Shown piece after piece: positions 45,274 through 54,913 of a stretch of DNA of 64,000 nt. Positions within the stretch are counted from its first letter, which is position 1; every line of letters starts with the position of its first letter. Below the pieces are notes generated by a model. The model did no database searches. It saw only the letters and a list, made by a program, of their open reading frames with translations, and was not told the DNA's origin. Both the position numbers and the translations under genes were made by a program. The stretch is taken from positions 930,001-994,000 of the forward strand of contig NZ_JACXAC010000001.1 of the NCBI RefSeq assembly GCF_014699055.1, read 5' to 3'. Source of the DNA: Hymenobacter armeniacus. GTDB taxonomy: Bacteria; Bacteroidota; Bacteroidia; Cytophagales; Hymenobacteraceae.

Positions 45274-47211
45274 CTATGCTTCGGCTGGCACCTCGGCCGC
45301 GGGCAACACGTCGCTGGTGATGAGGTCTTTTTCGAGGCGCAGGTTTTCGATGATGAATTCCTGGCGGGCGGGCGTGTTTTTGCCCATGTAGTAAGTGAGC
45401 ACCTGTTGGATGCTGCGGTCCGACTGCAGAATTACCGGCTCCAGCTTGATGTTTTCGCCGATGAACTTGCCAAACTCCTCGGGCGAAATCTCCCCCAAAC
45501 CTTTGAAGCGGGTGATTTCGGGGTTGCGGCCCAGCTTGCGCATCGCGGCCTGCTTTTCCTGCTCGTTGTAGCAGTAGATGGTTTCCTTCTTGTTGCGCAC
45601 CCGGAACAACGGCGTTTCGAGGATGAACACGTGGCCGTTGCGCACCAGGTCGGGGAAGAACTGCAGGAAGAACGTAAGCAGCAGCAGGCGAATGTGCATG
45701 CCGTCGACGTCGGCATCGGTGGCCACCACCACGCGATTGTAGCGCAGGTGCTCAATGCCCTCCTCGATGTTGAGGGCGTGCTGCAGCAGGTTCAGCTCCT
45801 CGTTCTCGTACACAATTTTTTTCTTGAGCCCAAAGCAGTTCAGCGGCTTGCCGCGCAAGCTGAACACGGCCTCCAGTTCCACGTTGCGGCTCTTGGTGAT
45901 GGAGCCCGATGCAGAGTCGCCCTCGGTGATGAATAGCGTAGTGAGCAGTTCCTTTTCGGCGCCGTCCTTGGCATTTTCGCCCAGGTGGAAGCGGCAGTCG
46001 CGCAGCTTGCGGTTGTGCAGGTTGGCTTTTTTGGCGCGCTGGTTGGCCAGCTTTTTCACGCCGGCCATGTCCTTGCGCTCCCGCTCGCTCTGCTCAATGC
46101 GCTTGCGCAGGGCCTCGGCCACGGCGGGGTTCTTGTGCAGGTAGTTGTCGAGGTTGTCCTTGACGAAATCGACGATGAAGCCGCGCACCGTGGGGCCGTC
46201 CTCACCCATGTTCACCGAGCCGAGCTTGGTCTTGGTCTGAGATTCAAATACGGGCTCCTGCACGCGCACCGAAATGGCGGCAATGATGCTAGCCCGGATG
46301 TCGGAAGCGTCGTAGTCTTTTTTGTAAAATTCGCGCACGGCCTTCACCACGGCTTCGCGGAAAGCGGCCAGGTGGGTGCCGCCCTGCGTGGTGTACTGGC
46401 CGTTCACGAAGGAATAATACTCTTCGCCGTAGTCGTTGCCGTGGGTCATGGCCATCTCAATGTCCGGCCCTTTCAGGTGGATGATGGGATAGCGCAGGCT
46501 TTCCACGTCGGCCTTGCGGGCCAACAGGTCGAGCAGGCCGTTTTCGGAGTAGTACTTCTGGCCGTTGAAGTTGATGGTCAGGCCCGCGTTGAGGTAGACG
46601 TAGTTCCAGATTTGATTTTCGAGGTACTCCGGAATGAAGCGGTAGTTCTTGAAAATCGTGTCGTCGGGCTGAAACACCACCAGGGTGCCGTTGCGCTGGC
46701 TGGTTTTCTGGGGTTTGGGGTCGCTCACGAGCTTGCCCTGGGCAAACTCGGCCGCCTTCATGGTGCCTTCGCGCACGCTCTGCACCAGGAAGTAGCCGCT
46801 CAGGGCGTTCACGGCCTTGGTGCCCACGCCGTTGAGACCCACCGACTTCTGAAACACCTTGGAGTCGTACTTGCCGCCGGTGTTGATTTTGCTCACCACG
46901 TCGACCACCTTGCCCAGCGGGATGCCACGGCCGTAGTCGCGCACTTGCACGCGGCTGTCCGAAATCTTGATGTCGATGGTGCGGCCGTGGCCCATCACGT
47001 GCTCGTCGATGCAGTTGTCAACGACTTCCTTCACCAATACGTAGATGCCGTCGTCGTAAGCTGAACCGTCGCCGAGCTTGCCGATGTACATGCCCGGGCG
47101 CAGGCGGATGTGCTCGCGCCAGTCCAGCGAGCGGATGCTGTCTTCGTTGTAGCCGTGGTCGGGCGCTTTGGCGGGCGCTTCCGGGGCTGCGGTAAGTAGT
47201 TCGTCGTTCAT
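45274..47211 (-). CDS. parE: Topoisomerase IV subunit B
   Basis: 645 residues from ATG at 47211. The GHKL ATPase domain has [18 protein letters not shown] with the Mg-binding Asn, [13 protein letters not shown], and [14 protein letters not shown]. The TOPRIM domain has [16 protein letters not shown] and [15 protein letters not shown]. The C-terminal Arg-rich TOPRIM tail ends AEVPAEA. It hydrolyses ATP and works with the ParC-type subunit to decatenate chromosomes. The frame to 47298 adds unrelated leader codons. Confidence 0.93.
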   Translation of the reverse strand: MNDELLTAAPEAPAKAPDHGYNEDSIRSLDWREHIRLRPGMYIGKLGDGSAYDDGIYVLVKEVVDNCIDEHVMGHGRTIDIKISDSRVQVRDYGRGIPLGKVVDVVSKINTGGKYDSKVFQKSVGLNGVGTKAVNALSGYFLVQSVREGTMKAAEFAQGKLVSDPKPQKTSQRNGTLVVFQPDDTIFKNYRFIPEYLENQIWNYVYLNAGLTINFNGQKYYSENGLLDLLARKADVESLRYPIIHLKGPDIEMAMTHGNDYGEEYYSFVNGQYTTQGGTHLAAFREAVVKAVREFYKKDYDASDIRASIIAAISVRVQEPVFESQTKTKLGSVNMGEDGPTVRGFIVDFVKDNLDNYLHKNPAVAEALRKRIEQSERERKDMAGVKKLANQRAKKANLHNRKLRDCRFHLGENAKDGAEKELLTTLFITEGDSASGSITKSRNVELEAVFSLRGKPLNCFGLKKKIVYENEELNLLQHALNIEEGIEHLRYNRVVVATDADVDGMHIRLLLLTFFLQFFPDLVRNGHVFILETPLFRVRNKKETIYCYNEQEKQAAMRKLGRNPEITRFKGLGEISPEEFGKFIGENIKLEPVILQSDRSIQQVLTYYMGKNTPARQEFIIENLRLEKDLITSDVLPAAEVPAEA

Positions 47212-47406
47212 TGGGGCAACTGTTCGCCGGTTTTCGGGTAAAATAACGCAGAAATAAGCGGGAGGGCAAGAATTATTGCCAGCCCGCTTAGCAACCACCC
47301 GCTAATTTAATTAGTTCGCCACTACCCCGGCCCGGCCCGGGCTCAGGCATTTTTTCTTGCTCAAGCGCTCAGCTTGTTCCATTACCAGCCCCGTCAGCCA
47401 TTTTCC

Positions 47407-48600
47407 ATGTTCCCTCCTCTAATCAGCCGCGGCACGCCCCGCCCCCATCCCACCCAACATTCGGCCGCGCCCGCCGAGGCCAAGCTGGCGCCGGTGGTTC
47501 ACTACACTTTTTTGCTCATTGGGCTGTCGCTGCTGGTGTACGTGCTGCACAAGCTCGACGGCATTTTGCTCCCGCTGTTTTTTTCGGCGCTGCTGGCCAC
47601 GCTGCTCCTGCCGCTGGTGACGCGACTGGAGGCGCGGCGCTGGCCGCGGGTGCTGGCCATTCTGGTGGCCATTCTGCTGCTGGTGGGCGGCATCGTGGGC
47701 CTCATCATCCTGTTCGGCTCGCAGATTCTGGATTTGAAGGCCGAGCTGCCGCTCATTCAGCAGAAGCTGGTGGTCATGTTTGACCAGGGGCAGCAATGGC
47801 TGCACGACAAGTTTGGAATGCGCGTGATGAGCAAGGACGAACTCATCGACTCCTCGCTGAGCTCGGCCAAGAAATCGGCGGGCGGCTTTCTGGGCAGCAC
47901 GCTCAGCACCACGGCCGGCGTGCTCAGCGTGCTCACGCTCATTCCAATTTACATTTTCTGCTTTCTGTACTACCGCGACCACATGCGGCAGTTCATGTTC
48001 CGGTTTGTGGCGCCCGACAAGCGCACCGGCGTGCTGCACACCATGGACAGCATCCAGACGGTGGTGCAGGCCTACATCTCGGGCTTGCTCACGGTGATTG
48101 TGATTGTGGCCGTGCTGAACGCCATCGGGTTGCTGCTGCTCAACGTGAAGTTTGCCATCTTCTTCGCCATTTTCGCGTCGGTGCTGGCCGTCATTCCCTA
48201 CATCGGCATCATGGTGGGCGCCACCATTCCGGCGCTGATTACGCTGGTCGAAACGGGCTCGCCGGGCAAAGCGGCGGCCGTGGTGGGCGTGTTCGTGTTT
48301 GTGCAGTTTTTGGAAGGCAATTTCATCACGCCCATGATTACGGGCTCAAAAGTGAGCATCAACCCCATGGCGGCCATCATTGCCCTCATTTTGGGGGGCG
48401 AGCTGTGGGGCACGCCGGGCATGATTTTGAGCATTCCGCTCACGGCCGTGCTCAAAGTGGTGTTTGATGCCAACAAGACCACCGAGCCCTGGGGTTTCCT
48501 GCTCGGCGACGTGACCGACGGCGAGGAAACCAAGAAAGACAAGTCGGACGACAAGCCCGGGTTTTGGGGCAAAGCCTGGCACATGATTAAGCGGATGTGA
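47407..48600 (+). CDS. AI-2E family permease
   Basis: 397 residues. Eight predicted helices fall in three blocks: YTFLLIGLSLLVYVLHKLDG and LFFSALLATLLLPLVTRLEA near the start, LTLIPIYIFCFLYYRDHMRQ and later helices mid-protein, then YIGIMVGATIPALITLVETG and GVFVFVQFLEGNFITPMITG. The last of these carries the family signature EGNFITPMI. The family (TqsA, PerM) was first described as exporting autoinducer 2, but most members have other or unknown substrates, including ions. A charged cytoplasmic tail ends HMIKRM. Confidence 0.88.
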   Translation: MFPPLISRGTPRPHPTQHSAAPAEAKLAPVVHYTFLLIGLSLLVYVLHKLDGILLPLFFSALLATLLLPLVTRLEARRWPRVLAILVAILLLVGGIVGLIILFGSQILDLKAELPLIQQKLVVMFDQGQQWLHDKFGMRVMSKDELIDSSLSSAKKSAGGFLGSTLSTTAGVLSVLTLIPIYIFCFLYYRDHMRQFMFRFVAPDKRTGVLHTMDSIQTVVQAYISGLLTVIVIVAVLNAIGLLLLNVKFAIFFAIFASVLAVIPYIGIMVGATIPALITLVETGSPGKAAAVVGVFVFVQFLEGNFITPMITGSKVSINPMAAIIALILGGELWGTPGMILSIPLTAVLKVVFDANKTTEPWGFLLGDVTDGEETKKDKSDDKPGFWGKAWHMIKRM

Positions 48601-48676
48601 GGCCGGGGACAACCCCGGCCAAGAGTTGGTAGTATAGTTTACCATCCTTTCCATTCACCAACCCCATTTCTTTCCG

Positions 48677-49144
48677 ATGGATACTGCCAATAATTCCAAC
48701 CAAGCATTCAGCGAATTGCTCGCCATTGCGCACACCGGCGCCAAAGGCTACCAAGAGGCCGCCGAAGGTGCCAGCAACCCCCAAATCAAAGCCGAGCTCA
48801 GCCAGCTCTCGCAGCAACGCGCGCAGTTTGAGTCGCAGCTGCAGCAGCAAGCCAACCGCCTGGGCGTGGCCGGCGATGCCGTGGGGGGCGTAGAAGCCGC
48901 CGTGACCGAAGCCGCCGCTGCCGTGCACCGCGGCTGGATTAACCTCAAGTCGGCCATTACCGGGCAGAGCGACTCGGCCATTCTGGGCGAGTGCGAAACC
49001 GGCGACGCCACCGCCCTCACGGCCTACGAAGCGGCGCTGAAATCGAACCTGCCGAGCGACGTGCGCTCCGTAGTGGAGCAGCAGCACGGCCAGATTCTGG
49101 CCGCCAAAAACAAAATCACCCAGTTGAAAGGCCAAGTCAAATAA
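48677..49144 (+). CDS. DUF2383-like four-helix protein
   Basis: 155 residues, all helical. AFSELLAIAHTGAKGYQEAA begins the first helix. AAEGASNPQIKAELSQLSQQ and AAAAVHRGWINLKSAITGQS continue the bundle, then ECETGDATALTAYEAALKSN and VEQQHGQILAAKNKITQLKG close it. This matches the ferritin-like PA2169/DUF2383 type, whose Glu and His positions suggest a metal or stress role; the function is unknown. It follows the permease gene by 76 bp. Confidence 0.82.
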   Translation: MDTANNSNQAFSELLAIAHTGAKGYQEAAEGASNPQIKAELSQLSQQRAQFESQLQQQANRLGVAGDAVGGVEAAVTEAAAAVHRGWINLKSAITGQSDSAILGECETGDATALTAYEAALKSNLPSDVRSVVEQQHGQILAAKNKITQLKGQVK

Positions 49145-49153
49145 TTTAGTAAA

Positions 49154-49225
49154 CAGTTAGTAGAGAGCAGTCAACAGGACGTTTATTTATCCTAACGCGA
49201 ACTGGTCACTGCTCACTGATAACTG
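49154..49225. repeat. Imperfect inverted repeat of ACTG-type heptamers
   Basis: CAGTTAGTAGAGAGCAGT (49154-49171) matches the reverse complement of the CACTGCTCACTGATAACTG arm (about 49206-49225) with few mismatches. The right side continues AACTGAC and AACTGAA. It lies between the DUF2383-like gene and its terminator. Confidence 0.75.
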
Positions 49226-49232
49226 ACAACTG

Positions 49233-49264
49233 AAAAAAGGCAGCCTAGTAAGGCTGCCTTTTTT
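49233..49264 (+). terminator. Terminator after the DUF2383-like gene
   Basis: AAAAAAGGCAGCCT and AGGCTGCCTTTTTT around AGTA, a perfect stem with T-run. Confidence 0.9.
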
Positions 49265-49327
49265 CATGCAACCTTCTGCCGGGCTAAGTTTGTTAGCTTT
49301 CCTACCGACCACCTACTGCGCCGCGAT

Positions 49328-50812
49328 TTGTACGCCATCATCGACCTTGAAACCACCGGCGGGCAGCCCACCCAGGACCGCATCACCGAAATCGCCATCT
49401 ACATCCACGACGGCGAAAAAATCGTGGATGAGTACGCCACTTTGCTCAACCCCGGCCGGGCCATTCCGCCGTTCATCACGCAGCTCACCGGCATCACCAA
49501 CGACATGGTGAGCGACGCCCCCAAGTTCCACGAGGTGGCCAAGAAAGTGGTGGAAATGACCGAAGGCTGCGTCTTTGTGGCCCACAACGTGCGGTTCGAC
49601 TACTCGTTTTTGAAGAAGGAATTCGCCGACCTGGGCTACAACTACTCGCGCAAAACGCTGTGCACCGTGCGCCTCTCGCGCAGCCTCATTCCGGGCCAGC
49701 CCAGCTACAGCCTGGGCAAGCTGTGCCAAAACATCGGCATTCCGCTGCAGGACCGGCACCGCGCCGCCGGCGATGCCCACGCCACGGCCCTGCTCTTCGG
49801 CAAGCTGCTGAAGATTACCAACGAAAGCGAGGACCTGCCCCACGGCACCAACACCAGCCACACCTTGGCCCGGGTGGATGCCCTGGCCCCCGCCGGCCGC
49901 CGGCCCGACGGCACCAAAGCCCCCAAGCCCAAGCGCGTAGCGGCGATGCAGGAGGCCATTCGCACGGCGCTGCTGCCGCCGCTGGTGTCGCCGGAGCTGG
50001 TGGCCAGTCTGCCCCAGGCCACGGGCGTGTACTATTTCCACAACGAGGCCGGCGAGGTCATTTACGTGGGCAAGAGCATCAACATTTACAAGCGCATTCA
50101 GCAGCACTTTGCCATCGATGTGAAGTCGCGCAAGAGCTTGGAGTTTAAGAATTCCATTGCCGACATTACCTGGGAGTTGACTGGTTCGGAACTGGTGGCG
50201 CTGCTGTACGAGTCGCACCTGATTAAGCAGATGAAGCCGGCCTACAACCGGGCCCAGCGACGCTCGGTGTTTCCGGCGGGCATCTACCTGCGCGTGGATG
50301 AGCAGGGCTACAAGCGCTTGGCTTACGGCCGTGCCGATGCCCGCAACGCCGAGATTCCCATCATCGCGCTGGGCAACCAGTATAAGGCGCAGGGTTTTTT
50401 GTACCACAAAGTGGCCAAGTACAACCTGTGCCAGAAGCTGTGCGGCCTCTACAAAACCACTGGCCCCTGCTTCGACTACCAAGTGCACCGCTGCCAGGGC
50501 GCCTGCGTGGGCCAGGAGCCGCCCGAGAGCTACAACCAGCGCGTGGACGAGGCCATCGACAGCATCAGCTACGAGCACGAAAGCTTTGTGGTGATTGGGC
50601 CGGGCCGCACGGAGCTGGAAAAGAGCATCGTGCTGGTGGAAAACGGGCGCTACCGCGGTTTCGCATTCGTCGACGAAACGTTTTCAGCCCGCAAGTTGGC
50701 CGATTTCCGCGACGTGATTCAGCCCTACACCGACAACAAGGACATTCAGCAGATTATCCGGCAGCACTTGCGCACCAAGCGGAAAGGCGAAAAAGTGAAG
50801 GTTTTTGGGTAG
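49328..50812 (+). CDS. DnaQ-type 3'-5' exonuclease fused to GIY-YIG nuclease
   Basis: 494 residues from TTG at 49328, the only start that keeps the family N-terminus YAIIDLETTGG. The DEDDh exonuclease domain (about 1-165) has IDLETTGG, FVAHNVRFDYSFLKKEFADL and HRAAGDAHATALL with all acidic positions. After a spacer, the GIY-YIG domain starts at ATGVYYFHNEAGEVIYVGKS with NIYKRIQQHF (about 230-320), like UvrC's N-terminal nuclease. Downstream Cys-containing sequence KLCGLYKTTGPCFDYQVHRC resembles the UvrC middle region. The UvrC C-terminal nuclease and HhH domains are missing. This is like the Cho-type UvrC paralogue and acts in DNA repair by inference. Confidence 0.9.
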   Translation: MYAIIDLETTGGQPTQDRITEIAIYIHDGEKIVDEYATLLNPGRAIPPFITQLTGITNDMVSDAPKFHEVAKKVVEMTEGCVFVAHNVRFDYSFLKKEFADLGYNYSRKTLCTVRLSRSLIPGQPSYSLGKLCQNIGIPLQDRHRAAGDAHATALLFGKLLKITNESEDLPHGTNTSHTLARVDALAPAGRRPDGTKAPKPKRVAAMQEAIRTALLPPLVSPELVASLPQATGVYYFHNEAGEVIYVGKSINIYKRIQQHFAIDVKSRKSLEFKNSIADITWELTGSELVALLYESHLIKQMKPAYNRAQRRSVFPAGIYLRVDEQGYKRLAYGRADARNAEIPIIALGNQYKAQGFLYHKVAKYNLCQKLCGLYKTTGPCFDYQVHRCQGACVGQEPPESYNQRVDEAIDSISYEHESFVVIGPGRTELEKSIVLVENGRYRGFAFVDETFSARKLADFRDVIQPYTDNKDIQQIIRQHLRTKRKGEKVKVFG

Positions 50813-50829
50813 GGTTTGTGTCGGCCATG

Positions 50830-50866
50830 AAAAAAGCCGCTGCAGAGATTCTGCAGCGGCTTTTTT
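50830..50866. terminator. Bidirectional terminator between the nuclease and acs
   Basis: AAAAAAGCCGCTGCAG and CTGCAGCGGCTTTTTT around AGATT, a perfect 16-bp stem serving two convergent genes. Confidence 0.92.
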
Positions 50867-50888
50867 TTATGACCAGGAATTTTCAGGC

Positions 50889-52802
50889 TTACTTTTTCCC
50901 GGCCAGAATCTCGTCCACCACCAGCGGGTCGAGCAGCGTGGTCACGTCGCCGAGGTTGCTGGTTTCGCCCTCGGCCACTTTGCGCAGGATGCGGCGCATG
51001 ATTTTGCCGGAACGGGTTTTGGGCAGGCCCGACACGAGCTGAATCTTGTCGGGCTTGGCGATGCGGCCAATCTGGGCCACCACGGCTTCGATGATGCTGG
51101 CCTCGGTGCGCTGGATGTCGATGTCGGTGGTGGGCACGCCGTTCTGGCAAATGACGTAGGCGTAGATGCCCTGGCCTTTCACGTCGTGCGGGTAGCCCAC
51201 CACGGCACTTTCCACCACAAACTCGCTCTCGTTGATGGCATTTTCGATTTCGGCCGTGCCGAAGCGGTGGCCGCTCACGTTGATGACGTCGTCGACGCGG
51301 CCGATGATGCGGTAGAGGCCGTTTTCGTCGCGCCGGGCGCCGTCGCCGGTGAAATAGTAGCCGGGATAGGGCTGGAAGTACGTTTGGCGGGCGCGCTCGT
51401 GGTCGCCCCAGGTGGTGCGAATGACGCCCGGCCAGCTGCCTTTGAGGGCGAGGTAGCCCTCCTGGTCGTTGCCTTCAATTTCGGTGCCGTCCTGGTTGAG
51501 TAGCACGGGCTGCACGCCCGGCAGCGGCAGGCCGGCGCGGGCCGGCACCGAGGGCGTAATGCCGGCCATGGCCGAAATCATGATGCCGCCGGTTTCGGTT
51601 TGCCACCACGTGTCCACGATGGGGCAGCGGCCCTTGCCCACGTGCTGGTGGTACCAGTGCCAGGCTTCCTCGTTGATGGGCTCGCCCACCGAGCCCAGAA
51701 TGCGCAGGCTGTGCAGTGAATACGCCAACACGTGGTCGATTGGCGCGCTCATGAGCGAACGAATGGCCGTGGGCGCGGTGTAGAAAATGGTGACGTGGTG
51801 CTTGTCAATCACCTCCCAGAAGCGGCCCGGCGACGGAAACGTGGGCACGCCCTCAAACAGCAGCGTGGTGCCACCGGCCAGCAACGGCCCATACAGCCCG
51901 TAGGTGTGGCCCGTGACCCAGCCAATGTCGGCCGTGCACCAGAACACGTCGTTTTCTTCCACCTGAAACACGTTGCGGAACGTGTAGTCGGCCCACACCA
52001 TGTAGCCGGCCTGGGTGTGCACCACGCCCTTGGGCTTGCCGGTGCTGCCGCTGGTGTAGAGGATGAACAGCGGGTCTTCGGCCACCATTTCGACGGGCGG
52101 GCAGTCTTTGGCCACGTCCTTCACCTCGTCGTGGTACCACACGTCGCGGCCGTCCTGCCACTGCACGGGCCAGCCGGTGTGCTCCACCACGATGACGCGG
52201 CGCACGCCGGGGCAGCTTTGCAGGGCTTCGTCCACCACGCCTTTCACCGGAATTTGCTTGGCGCCGCGGTTCAGGCCGTCGGCGGTGAGGACGAAGGCCG
52301 CGTCGGCGTCGTTGATGCGGTCGGCAATGGCCGTGGCCGAGAAGCCCGCAAACACCACCGAATGCACCGCCCCGATGCGGGCGCAGGCCAGCACGGCCAC
52401 GGCCAGCTGCGGAATCATGGGCAGGTAGAGCACTACCCGGTCGCCTTTCTGCACGCCGTTTTTCAGCAGCACGTTGGCAAACTGGCACACTTGCTCGTGC
52501 AGCTCGCGGTAGGTGAGGCGCAGGTGGCGGGTTTTGGGGTCGTTGGGCTCGAAAATGATGGCCAGCTTGTTGGCGCGGGTGGCCAAGTGGCGGTCCAGGC
52601 AGTTTTCGGTGATGTTGAGGCGCGCCCCGTCAAACCAAGTGCTGGTGCCGGCCGGCGAAAACTCGCCGCCGCGCACGGTGTCCCACTTTTTGCGCCAGGT
52701 GAAGGGCTCGGCCGCTGCTGCCCAAAAAGCGTCGGGGTCCTGAACGGAGTGCTGGTAATCGGCGTGGTATTCTTCGAGGGTGCGGGTGCGCGTGGCGGAC
52801 AT
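50889..52802 (-). CDS. acs: Acetyl-CoA synthetase
   Basis: 637 residues from ATG at 52802. Adenylating enzyme with the P-loop FILYTSGSTGKPKGVVHTQA, the acetate-pocket region WWQTETGGIMISAMAGI, the GDGARRDENGLYRIIGRVDD core motif and the C-terminal PKTRSGKIMRRILRKVA with the acetylatable Lys. It turns acetate plus ATP and CoA into acetyl-CoA. Next upstream are the prpE-like gene (87 bp away) and the MHS transporter, all on one strand. Confidence 0.95.
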   Translation of the reverse strand: MSATRTRTLEEYHADYQHSVQDPDAFWAAAAEPFTWRKKWDTVRGGEFSPAGTSTWFDGARLNITENCLDRHLATRANKLAIIFEPNDPKTRHLRLTYRELHEQVCQFANVLLKNGVQKGDRVVLYLPMIPQLAVAVLACARIGAVHSVVFAGFSATAIADRINDADAAFVLTADGLNRGAKQIPVKGVVDEALQSCPGVRRVIVVEHTGWPVQWQDGRDVWYHDEVKDVAKDCPPVEMVAEDPLFILYTSGSTGKPKGVVHTQAGYMVWADYTFRNVFQVEENDVFWCTADIGWVTGHTYGLYGPLLAGGTTLLFEGVPTFPSPGRFWEVIDKHHVTIFYTAPTAIRSLMSAPIDHVLAYSLHSLRILGSVGEPINEEAWHWYHQHVGKGRCPIVDTWWQTETGGIMISAMAGITPSVPARAGLPLPGVQPVLLNQDGTEIEGNDQEGYLALKGSWPGVIRTTWGDHERARQTYFQPYPGYYFTGDGARRDENGLYRIIGRVDDVINVSGHRFGTAEIENAINESEFVVESAVVGYPHDVKGQGIYAYVICQNGVPTTDIDIQRTEASIIEAVVAQIGRIAKPDKIQLVSGLPKTRSGKIMRRILRKVAEGETSNLGDVTTLLDPLVVDEILAGKK

Positions 52803-52889
52803 GGACAAAGACTAGGTGTTGGGCGTTGGGAAGGGATAAGGCGGAAGCCCCCTAAGGAATGCGCAAGAATAATGGGTAAGTCCCCTTTT

Positions 52890-54812
52890 CTAAGCAGCCG
52901 TCGTGCTTTCGAAGGCCAAACCGATGCCGCGCCGCATCAGGCCAGCCCGGATTTCGTCCAGAATGAGCGGGTCGTCGATGGTGGCGGGCAGGGCAAACGC
53001 TTCGCCGTCGGCCAGCTGGCGCAGGGTTTTGCGCAGAATTTTACCGGAGCGGGTTTTGGGCAGGCGCTTCACCGCCACCGCCTGCCGGAAGCAGGCCACC
53101 GCGCCAATGCGGGCGCGCACCGCCGCCACCAGCTCCTGCTCCAGCGTCTCCTCTCCTATCATGTGGCCGTCCTTCAGCACCACCAGCCCCACGGGAATTT
53201 GCCCTTTCAGGGCGTCGGCAATGCCCAGCACGGCGCACTCGGCCACGGCCGGATGGGCGGCCAGAATTTCTTCAATCTCACCGGTGCTCAGGCGATGGCC
53301 GGCCACGTTGATGACGTCGTCGACGCGGCCCATGATGTAGGTGTAGCCTTCCGTGTCGCGGTAGCCGCCGTCGCCGCTGAAGTAGTAGCCGGGAAAAGGT
53401 TCGAGGTAGGCTTGGTAGCGCTCGGTGTCGTTCCAGAGCGTGGGAAAGCAGCCGGGCGGCAGCGGCAGCTTCACGGCCACCAGGCCGGTGATGCCGGCGG
53501 GCTGGGGCTGGCCGGCTTCATCGAGAATGTGTACGTCGTAGCCGGGCACGGGGTGGCCGGCGCTGCCGGCGCGGGGCGGCGGCATGCCTTCCAGCCCGGC
53601 CAGGGTGGCCAGCATGGGCCAGCCGCTCTCGGTTTGCCACCAGTGGTCGATGACCGGCACGCCCAGCACCTGCCGGGCCCACTCGTAAGTAGCGGGGTCG
53701 CAGCGCTCGCCGGCCAGAAACAGGTGGCGCAGGCTGCTGAGGTCGTACTGGCGGGCCAGCGCGCCATCGGGGTCTTCCTTCTTGATGGCGCGAATGGCAG
53801 TGGGCGCCGTGAACATTACGCTGGCCCGGTGCTGGCTGACGAGGCGCCAAAACGTGCCCGCATCGGGCGTGCGCACGGGTTTTCCTTCAAATAAGACCGT
53901 GGTAGCGCCGCGCAGCAGCGGCCCATACACGATGTAAGAATGGCCCACGGCCCAGCCGATGTCGGAACCGGTGAAGATGACTTCGCCGGGGGCGAGGTCG
54001 TAGATAGCTTCCATGCTGAAGCGCAGGGCCACGGCGTGGCCGCCGTGGTCACGCACCACGCCCTTGGGCCGGCCGGTGGTGCCGCTGGTATACAGAATGT
54101 AGAGCGGGTGCGTGGCGGGCACCGGCACGGCCGGCACGGGTTCGGCACGCAGCAAAGTATCAAAATCAACATCCACCTCCGGCTGCAGCTCGGCCTTCAC
54201 AAACGGCCGCTGGCACACCACCACGTGGGCCGGCTGGTGCGTGGCGCTGGCCCGGGCTTCGTCCACCAATGGCTTGTAGGGGATGATGCGGTCGAACTCC
54301 ATCCCGCCCGAGGCACAAACAATGACCTTGGGCCGGGCATCGTCAATCCGCACGGCCAGCTCGTGCGGCGCGAAGCCCCCAAACACCACCGAATGAATGG
54401 CCCCGATGCGGGCGCAGGCCAGCATGGCCACCACGGCCTCGGGCATGTTGGGCATGTAAATGATGACCCGGTCGCCGAGCTGCACGCCCAGTTCGCGCAG
54501 GCCGCCGGCAAAGCGGGCGGTCAGGTCCAGCAGTTCGGCATAGGTGTAGGTGCGCAGGGTGTGGGTGACGGGCGAGTCGTAAATCAGAGCCGGCTGGTCG
54601 GCGCGGCCGTGCTGCACGTGGTAGTCGAGGCAGAGAAAGGCAGTGTTCATCTCCCCATCCGCGAACCAGCGAAAATGCCCGTTTTCGTCCTGGCTGAGCA
54701 CTTCCCGAGGGGCTTTGTTCCAGTGCAGGTGAGCGGCCTGGTTGGCCCAGAAGCCCGCCGGGTCGGCGAGGCTGGCGGCGTGGGCCGCGGCGTAAGAACA
54801 AGCTCGTTTCAT
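52890..54812 (-). CDS. prpE: Propionyl-CoA synthetase-type acyl-CoA ligase
   Basis: 640 residues from ATG at 54812. ADP-forming fold with LYILYTSGTTGRPKGVVRDH followed by GGHAVALRFSM; the RDHGGHAVAL stretch after the P-loop is typical of PrpE and separates it from acetyl-CoA synthetase. DHWWQTESGWPMLATL and the terminal LPKTRSGKILRKTLRQ complete the active sites. It activates propionate (possibly also acetate) with CoA. It lies next to acs and a carboxylate-type transporter. Confidence 0.88.
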   Translation of the reverse strand: MKRACSYAAAHAASLADPAGFWANQAAHLHWNKAPREVLSQDENGHFRWFADGEMNTAFLCLDYHVQHGRADQPALIYDSPVTHTLRTYTYAELLDLTARFAGGLRELGVQLGDRVIIYMPNMPEAVVAMLACARIGAIHSVVFGGFAPHELAVRIDDARPKVIVCASGGMEFDRIIPYKPLVDEARASATHQPAHVVVCQRPFVKAELQPEVDVDFDTLLRAEPVPAVPVPATHPLYILYTSGTTGRPKGVVRDHGGHAVALRFSMEAIYDLAPGEVIFTGSDIGWAVGHSYIVYGPLLRGATTVLFEGKPVRTPDAGTFWRLVSQHRASVMFTAPTAIRAIKKEDPDGALARQYDLSSLRHLFLAGERCDPATYEWARQVLGVPVIDHWWQTESGWPMLATLAGLEGMPPPRAGSAGHPVPGYDVHILDEAGQPQPAGITGLVAVKLPLPPGCFPTLWNDTERYQAYLEPFPGYYFSGDGGYRDTEGYTYIMGRVDDVINVAGHRLSTGEIEEILAAHPAVAECAVLGIADALKGQIPVGLVVLKDGHMIGEETLEQELVAAVRARIGAVACFRQAVAVKRLPKTRSGKILRKTLRQLADGEAFALPATIDDPLILDEIRAGLMRRGIGLAFESTTAA

Positions 54813-54860
54813 GGCGGGTGGGAATTTGATGAGAGTGGGGAGCACGGCGTCAATTTAGTA

Positions 54861-54895
54861 AAAAACCCGCCGGGCGCAGTGCCCGGCGGGTTTTT
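54861..54895 (-). terminator. Terminator between the MHS transporter and prpE
   Basis: AAAAACCCGCCGGGC and GCCCGGCGGGTTTTT around GCAGT, a perfect 15-bp stem with T-run, 19 bp after the transporter stop. It suggests the transporter and prpE are not one transcript unless termination is partial. Confidence 0.9.
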
Positions 54896-54913
54896 AATTC
54901 CCAGCCGCTCAGC

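Noticed and set aside
47407..48600. Quorum-sensing AI-2 exporter
   Set aside because: The family name does not establish the substrate; no luxS or AI-2 gene is nearby.
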